The position numbers were made by a program, and so were the translations under genes. A stretch of DNA of 64,000 nt from Maratus speciosus. Taxonomy: Eukaryota; Arthropoda; Arachnida; Araneae; Salticidae. The notes under the pieces are model-generated. The model worked only from the letters and a program-made list of their open reading frames with translations, was not told the origin of the DNA and made no database searches. The stretch covers positions 150,271,915-150,335,914 of the forward strand of contig OZ010791.1 in NCBI GenBank assembly GCA_963932465.1, in the 5' to 3' direction. Below are positions 57,784 through 64,000 of this stretch, piece after piece. Every line of letters starts with the position of its first letter. Positions within the stretch are counted from its first letter, which is position 1.

Positions 57784-59087
57784 CACTGGCCTCCAAAAGT
57801 TAAGGTACAGGGACTGGATGCTTTCGATTGCACACGTTTTGTCGAATATCTACAAAAAATATTGGCGAATTGTTCTTGAACTTCTGGGATGAAAAGAACA
57901 TGTTTGATTTTATATTTATCGGTGAAGATTTAGTCGGGGAGTACAATTAGAGGGCTAATAATAAATTTAATAATAAAATAATATTTGCGATCACCTATGT
58001 AACAGGAAAGGCTGGAAATGGTTTGTCACTGTGGTAAATGGCTAATTGGGTCCTGTTCAATGTTTGTATGCATTTGTGTAAGCATAACACTCATATTCGT
58101 GAAGATGTTAACGTTTTTGTGAAAAATTCAAATGGTTTTTGTTTATAGCATACAGAGTTTTCAACCAAATTTAACGCAACTTTCCAAAAACCTGACAAAG
58201 AGTAGTAGAAACATTATACTGCAATTAAAACATGAATATATTGAATATTTGATGAGATATGGGCATTTTTACGAGATAATTTTTAACTGCGCATGCGCGA
58301 AAGATTTCAAAATTTTTATTTCATAATTTGGTAGTAAGCTATTTAAGTCAACTTATATAAAAAGTCCAGTCAAATATCGCGAAAATTCACAAAGATAGGG
58401 TCGATATAGTGAGTTGCTTCCTAGAAATAGCTTTATTATAAGGGATTTTCCACAACTTTTCAATCAGCTCGCTATATCTTTCTAAGTTTTCACAATATTT
58501 GATTGAACTTTTTTTTGAAGTTGCCCCAAAATACTGACTACCAAATTATGAAATAAAAATTTTGAAATCTTCCGCGCATGCGCAGTTAAAAATTATCTCA
58601 TAAAAATGCACATATCTCATCAAATATTCAATATATTCATGTTTTAATTGCAGTATAATGTTTCTACTACTCTTTGTCAGGTTTTTGGAAAGTGGTGTTA
58701 AATTTGGTTGAAAACTCTGAATGCTATAAACAAAAACCTTTTGAATTTTTCACAAAAACGTTAACATCTTCACGAATATGAGTGCTATGCTTACACAAAT
58801 GCATACAAACGTTGAACAGGACCCAAATAGTCATTTACCACAGTGACAAACCATTTCGAACCTTTCCTGTTACATAGGGGATCGCAAATATTATTTTATT
58901 ATTAAATTTATTATTAGCCCTCTAATTGTACCCCCGACTAAATATTCACCGGGAAATATAAAATCAAACATGTTCTTTTCATCCCAGAAGTTCAAGAACA
59001 ATTCGCCAATAATTTTTGTAGATATTCGACAAAACGTGTGCAACCGAAAGCATCCAGTCCCTGTACCTTAACTTTTGGAGGCCAGTG
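57784..59087. mobile_element. 1.3 kb palindromic Tc1/mariner-like element
   Basis: The ends CACTGGCCTCCAAAAGTTAA and its inverse lie between TA dinucleotides (57782-57783 and 59088-59089). The end sequence and TA target fit Tc1-like elements. The arms run about 540 bp (57784-58340 and 58541-59087) and are highly similar with scattered differences. The 200 bp centre is itself weakly palindromic. It is non-coding, so moved in trans if at all. It is unrelated in sequence to the palindrome at 40467-41602. Confidence 0.85.
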
Positions 59088-59089
59088 TA

Positions 59090-60239
59090 AATGATCTGTA
59101 AGAAAAAAGACAGATCGGGTAACATTTACATTCGGATGTAACTATGTCAATGCAGAATTAATACAGAAATTATAGTTTTTTGTTCTATAACAAAATTTTT
59201 ATATTCTTAAGGAAAGGTGTAATAATAAGCTTCGGGGAAAAACATAAAATAATAATAATAATAATAATTTTTTGACAAGCATTCTGCATCTTTTTAATCT
59301 GAATTTACAATCACATAATTTAAAAAATGAATATTATTTGAAAATTTAAATATGCAGCACAAACCTATTATTATTTTTATTTCCCTTTCAGTTAATATTG
59401 TTATGAATATTTTTGGTGGGAGCAAGGTTGAGGGGGAGGGCAGGGGTGTACTTAACATGCGAAATACTAATATTCATTTGATAATACTTTCCCCCTCATT
59501 TGTATACATGTATTAATAATACTTTGATATTTTGTCTTTGTGAATCATATATATATCGCATGTATTGCTGCATGTATGTTGTATCTAGTATATTTAATAT
59601 TATATCATTTGATTGAATAGAGAAATAACTGAAGAATTACTTTATTCACCCATTTCAAAGTTCTTCCCTCTAAAATGTACAGTAGGAAAAAAAAAAAAAA
59701 GAGGGAGAGAATGAGTGAGTGAGATAAACACCTTATACATTTTAATCATCAAATTGTCCCTGAAATAAAGAAAAATAGCCATTATCTGGAAATTATATCT
59801 TAAAGATAAGTTTTGGTCTCGTCTTAGTAGTGAAATTGGACTAAACTCTGAAATTTTCAATTCGAACACATAATTTTGTCAACATATTTTTTTTTTCGGT
59901 AATATTTACATTAGAAATCAAAAGAGAAATAATTCAGCAAAGTAGTTTTGGAGTTAGACAGGTTTCAAGTTTGGAATTCCTCATGTTAAATCAATCTGTA
60001 ACGGTTGCAAACCAGATTGAAAGTGGTCAGTTTTTTAAACATAACTCAAAACTACTTCGAGGAGCTGTAATTTTGGTTTCCTATATCTAAAACTTTTAAA
60101 ATTCGATTTTTTACCTGCATTGTCATCAATTTCTTTACAATGAAGATATGGTTAGTAGTTATTACAATATATTTATAAAAAAATAAAAAATAAAAAAAAA
60201 TGGCCATTTTTCCCCCCATTCTGACCAGAAAATCAGAGT
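59090..60239. other. AT-rich sequence, no gene seen
   Basis: (AAT)n near 59249-59269. Inverted words AAAGTAGTTTTGGAGTTA (59940) and TAACTCAAAACTACTT (60040) bracket about 100 bp and could be a small old element. Confidence 0.4.
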
Positions 60240-60392
60240 TCTAACTTTTTACGGCTGCTCTTTCATCTTCACCTAACACTTCATTTATAATGGCTGTTTC
60301 ATAATAATGGAAGCTATCAGTCCATCAGAAGGAAATAACTCGGCTAAAGCGGAAATTCGGTTAGCAGGACTCAGATAATCGGAACTTTACTG
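60240..60392. mobile_element. Right end of a pogo/Tigger-like element
   Basis: AATTCGGTTAGCAGGACTC, AGATAATCGG and AACTTTACTG before TA (60393-60394) read, inverted, as CAGTAAAGTTCCGATTATCT, a typical pogo/Tigger terminus. The matching left end was not found. A long A run follows (60400-60434). Confidence 0.45.
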
Positions 60393-60394
60393 TA

Positions 60395-60397
60395 CTT

Positions 60398-60437
<40 letters not shown>

Positions 60438-61410
60438 AGTCGACAATAATTTTGAAAATAGTGTTTCGGTTCGTATATTTTTCCATTTCCAGCCCTGATA
60501 AAAAGGCATATTTCGAACAAAATTAGCAATAAATGAGTGCCTTACACTACAACAATTTCTCCTCTCTAATTCTTATCATTATTATCAAAATATCTAAGCT
60601 AAAAAAAAAAATACTTTTGATTGTTAAACACAACATAATGAATAAGTTTTGATTTGAGCACAGGATTTATGGTTGAAAGTATTCTTTACAATACTGCTAT
60701 TGATGAATACAAATATGAAATTAAAACAGGTAAAATAAATATATTTTGATGGGATGTTCCAATGTGTGACATATTCCCCTGTCATTAAAAATATTTTACA
60801 GGATTATATTTTTTTACAGTGAACTATGAAAATACCCAATTTTTGGGTATTTACCCAAGGCTCGGATAAATACCCAGGTGCATACTCCAGGTAATACCTG
60901 CGTATTTACCTATCCCATATCACTGTGTGTAACTAATAGAATAAAATCGCCACTCTCTGTCCATATTTTCTTTACATAATGACCTATAATAATATTTTTA
61001 TCTATAAACAGTCTTTTATTTAAATACATATTGTAGTAATTAATTATAATAGATTGTGTTTTGACTTTTCAGTAGTAAATTAATGTTGCTTTACATAAAC
61101 AAAAGAAGAAATTCAGAAACTTTGAATATTACGTAATTAAATTTGCAAAACGAGTCATAAACAATATGTTTATTATTTAATTGTTTAAAATTTACAATGG
61201 TTAAATTTGAAGGCAAATATTATAATATAATAAACACGATATAAATAAGTAAAGGTGAAACATGTAAATCATTTTAGCCAGAAAAACTATACTGAATCAC
61301 TTTTTATTGTCATATTTCATTTTCATGAAACATTTGCTAAAATTTATGCATTTATAAAAGTCGTAATTATTCTACTTTAACTTACATGAAACAGCGACGG
61401 TTGCGTCGCT

Positions 61411-61441
<31 letters not shown>

Positions 61442-62965
61442 GAGTAAAATTGTTCAAAGTGATCTCGACTATTTTAAAAACTGCCAAAGCATTCTGTAAA
61501 TTGAAGTAATGTGCCCCTTCTATCTAACGAAAATGACTGCTAGAATATGGGCTGCTAGAAAAGTCCCTAACCCCACTGGGTCATAAATTTTTGTCAACAG
61601 ACAGCTGATAAGATGTTGGACAGTTGGACTTCACGGCAATTAAGGATAAATGCTTCTTGACAGCTTGTAAGAGGGGTAGGAACAAACTACTCTCTCAGCC
61701 GAACGTGATATTTTCTGCAAGTGACCAACAGCCTTAAGACTGAAATGAATCAATTGGTTTTGAAACAATAAATTTTAAATGTTTCACAAGGGAACTACCT
61801 GAGGTGTTAGTCGCCGATTTTGATAAGAGTGGTATCACTGGAAAGGTCTTGTTGTGAGTAACAAAAAATCCAATGGAACTAATCGTCCGAAATGAACACC
61901 GCTGGAGCTGTAAGGCAAATTTGGGCGAAGATTGGAAAAACCTCTACAACAGCTGCATTATCACAACGTCTTACTAACCAGCTTTACTTCAGGAATAAAC
62001 GTTAAAAAAATCTATATGTGAAGACAAGAGGCTCCTCATCTTGACTATATTGCATTTCCCTCAGGGTTCCCAAAATTATTGTGTAACGTATACTATTGGA
62101 AGTACTATTTCAACTTGTTAACTTTATGTTAATTCACAACTCTTTAAATGTTAATCTAACGGATTATTTTAATTCATGTACTCTCCCCAAACCTAGTACG
62201 CCAATGAGTAAAAGGAACAATTTGTGTTGTAGGAGTTTCATCATTCCTACTTGCTCTACCCAGCAGAGTTAACCATATCTAAGCATTTCGGGTGCCACTA
62301 CCACCGGCAGACATTATAATATTAATGTGCATCTTGATGCGAACCTGAACGATTAAAATATTTATTATCTATTCCTATGATCCACTTTTCTTACCAATTG
62401 CCTTTTTGCATACCTGTTTTTTTTTTTTTTTTTTTGAGTACCGTAAACGAGGTTGTGCGAACACCCGGGGCACTAAAAACTAAGGGACGGAAAATTTACA
62501 AAATAGTTGGTTGAAACATAACAGCTTTTTAGAAGAAATCATTCGTAGGGTACTAAACATAATCTCGCAAAAGAGCCGTAATTACTAAAGTCGCCTCTGA
62601 ATATGTTTATTGATCAATTTTTGTATAAGCAAAATTTTTAATTGACATATATTTAGCGCGTAAATTTCGTCTGATACAGAACAGAACGAACTCCAGAGCT
62701 CTCTGAAGTGGATAACATTTTTTTGACCGACCCTATATTTTTCAAGATCCAAACTGTGCAAAATAATGTTTTTTTTCGGGATTTTTTTGTACAAGTGTTT
62801 CTTAGGAGCTTAAAAGTTCCCAAAATGCAAATTCGACAAAATAAATTGTTATAAAACAAAAATCAATCCATATGACATCAGAAAACTTTGGAAATGTTTC
62901 ATGAACCGTTCAGACTTGCTTTATGTTCCTCTTGATAAAGATTAAAAGTTATTTTAGGACCTTCT
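60395..62965. other. AT-rich sequence, no gene recognised
   Basis: Contains a TACCCAATTTTTGGGTA palindrome (60835) with further TACCCA words to 60915, (AAT)n near 61412-61441, and a less AT-biased block at 61530-62040 without an open frame. A T run lies at about 62419-62436. Confidence 0.4.
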
Positions 62966-62969
62966 TTAA

Positions 62970-63394
62970 GGCTGTTCTCAACTGCTCTGCTTAACAAGCG
63001 CTAAACGTTTTGACACATTTACAAATTCATTTTTTAACGGAAAGATATATAATTGGAAAGCCTGACCATGGAAGCGATTTGGAATCGAACTGTGTTTTCT
63101 ATTTTTTGATCAATCAATTACCTATTAAGTTATAAGCGATTTTGATCACGTTACACTGCATTTTTCTCCCCTTACTGACTGGGTTTTCTTCTTTCGTTCG
63201 GAAGTTCAGTTCAAAATGCCAACTTTGACAGTATTTTCTGAAAGATCTATTGCGTTTGCAAAAAAAAAGAAAAGGAAAAACCAGATCGATGACATAGTTT
63301 CTGAATTACAACACCTTCTAGTTTCATGCGTTTCCGAACAAAAATGAATTAAAACTTATGTCAGAAAGTTGACCCTTTGGATTTGAGAACAGCC
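62970..63394 (-). mobile_element. Family A MITE, copy A12
   Basis: The best-preserved copy (425 bp), flanked by TTAA (62966-62969 and 63395-63398). Its perfect 14-bp terminal inverted repeats are GGCTGTTCTCAACT/ATTTGAGAACAGCC, allowing for the last bases. It is a good reference for the family. Confidence 0.9.
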
Positions 63395-63398
63395 TTAA

Positions 63399-64000
63399 GA
63401 GTTCGCCTAATTCTGTTTTTACACGATAGATGCACGTAAAAATAAGTACATTGCATCTATTTAAATGAAGATTCGTTCCATATCTACAAAAATCATAAGA
63501 AATTAATAATACAATAAATATTATGAAAACTTTTGTTGTTATCATAGTTTTTTTTGCGTGTGCTGCACTTTAAATTAGAAAGATTTCATATGAATTAAAC
63601 ATTTACAGAAAATTTTCATTCGGGATACAATAACAGTGATAAACAAGCACGAAAATTATGCAGAAAAATCTGACTTACATATAAGAAAATTCATTTTATA
63701 CTCACTTTCTTACAATAATTCTAATGCGGAAGGCTGGAATATCAGTGCACTTAGAAATTTTTTGGTCATCATCTAATTCTTCGATTGGTGAAAATGTTTT
63801 GGTGATTACGTGGATAAAATTATTTCTAGTGTCAGAGCTGATGTTTCACTGATTTTTGTTCCGTGTGAGAATCGTGAAACCTTTTATAATATCCCAGACT
63901 TTTAAAGACTATCCTTTTCTTTTAATTCACTTCTAGAACTTTCTTTTCAGAGTTCATTAATGTATATGTATCTGCCCAGCCCAATTCTTATGGTTAAATG
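63399..64000. other. AT-rich sequence, no gene seen
   Basis: No coding signal or repeat ends recognised to the end of the window. Confidence 0.5.

Overview
This is a strongly AT-rich eukaryotic window that is almost entirely interspersed repeats. No operons, ribosome binding sites, CRISPR arrays or long continuous reading frames are visible. The relics are animal-type: a Tc1-like transposase, a Tigger/pogo-like transposase, hAT-, PIF/Harbinger- and piggyBac-like short elements, (GATA)n and (TAA)n microsatellites and long poly-A/poly-T tracts. Together they suggest an arthropod genome. A chelicerate such as a spider would fit the Tc1-like helix-turn-helix style, but that is inference only. The window looks like a gene desert or the inside of very large introns.

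The dominant repeats are two related TTAA-flanked families of roughly 400-450 bp. Family A has ends GGCTGTTCTCAA and family B has ends GGGTGTACTCAA. They share a core around TTCAAAACGCCCACTTTGAC and occur about seventeen times. One family A copy (203-652) sits in the anticodon loop of a tRNA-like sequence (166-692). Other families are: a 1.5 kb element with inverted ends GGGTCATTCCA (single copy 23556-25097, head-to-tail dimer 18000-21042); short piggyBac-like elements with ends CCCTTTCSRGRC (5822, 22168, 42535, 48280, 52661); a 2.5 kb element of seven ~326 bp tandem units (34046-36537) inside a family B copy; two long palindromes (40467-41602 and 57784-59087); and a family with ends GGGCTGTACATATATAACG (21457-22769 and 54144-56698), one copy of which carries a 31 bp minisatellite.

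Protein-coding traces are few. They are a Tigger-like transposase remnant (about 27450-28015, minus) inside an element with intact ends (26964-28191); a Tc1-like transposase pseudogene (28855-29885, minus) containing a 151 bp MITE; and one host-like exon candidate ending in a stop (3152-3459, minus). Three GC-richer, mostly non-repetitive islands (10470-11420, 25790-26640, 44020-44470) are the best candidates for promoters or first exons. All other open frames I examined look like translated repeats or AT-rich noise.

The region 36897-41890 is a layered nest. A tandem ~356 bp unit was hit by A and B elements at TTAA sites. One A copy was then split by a 2.7 kb insertion whose right end is a near-perfect 1.1 kb palindrome. 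Related uninterrupted copies act as empty sites that support this order.
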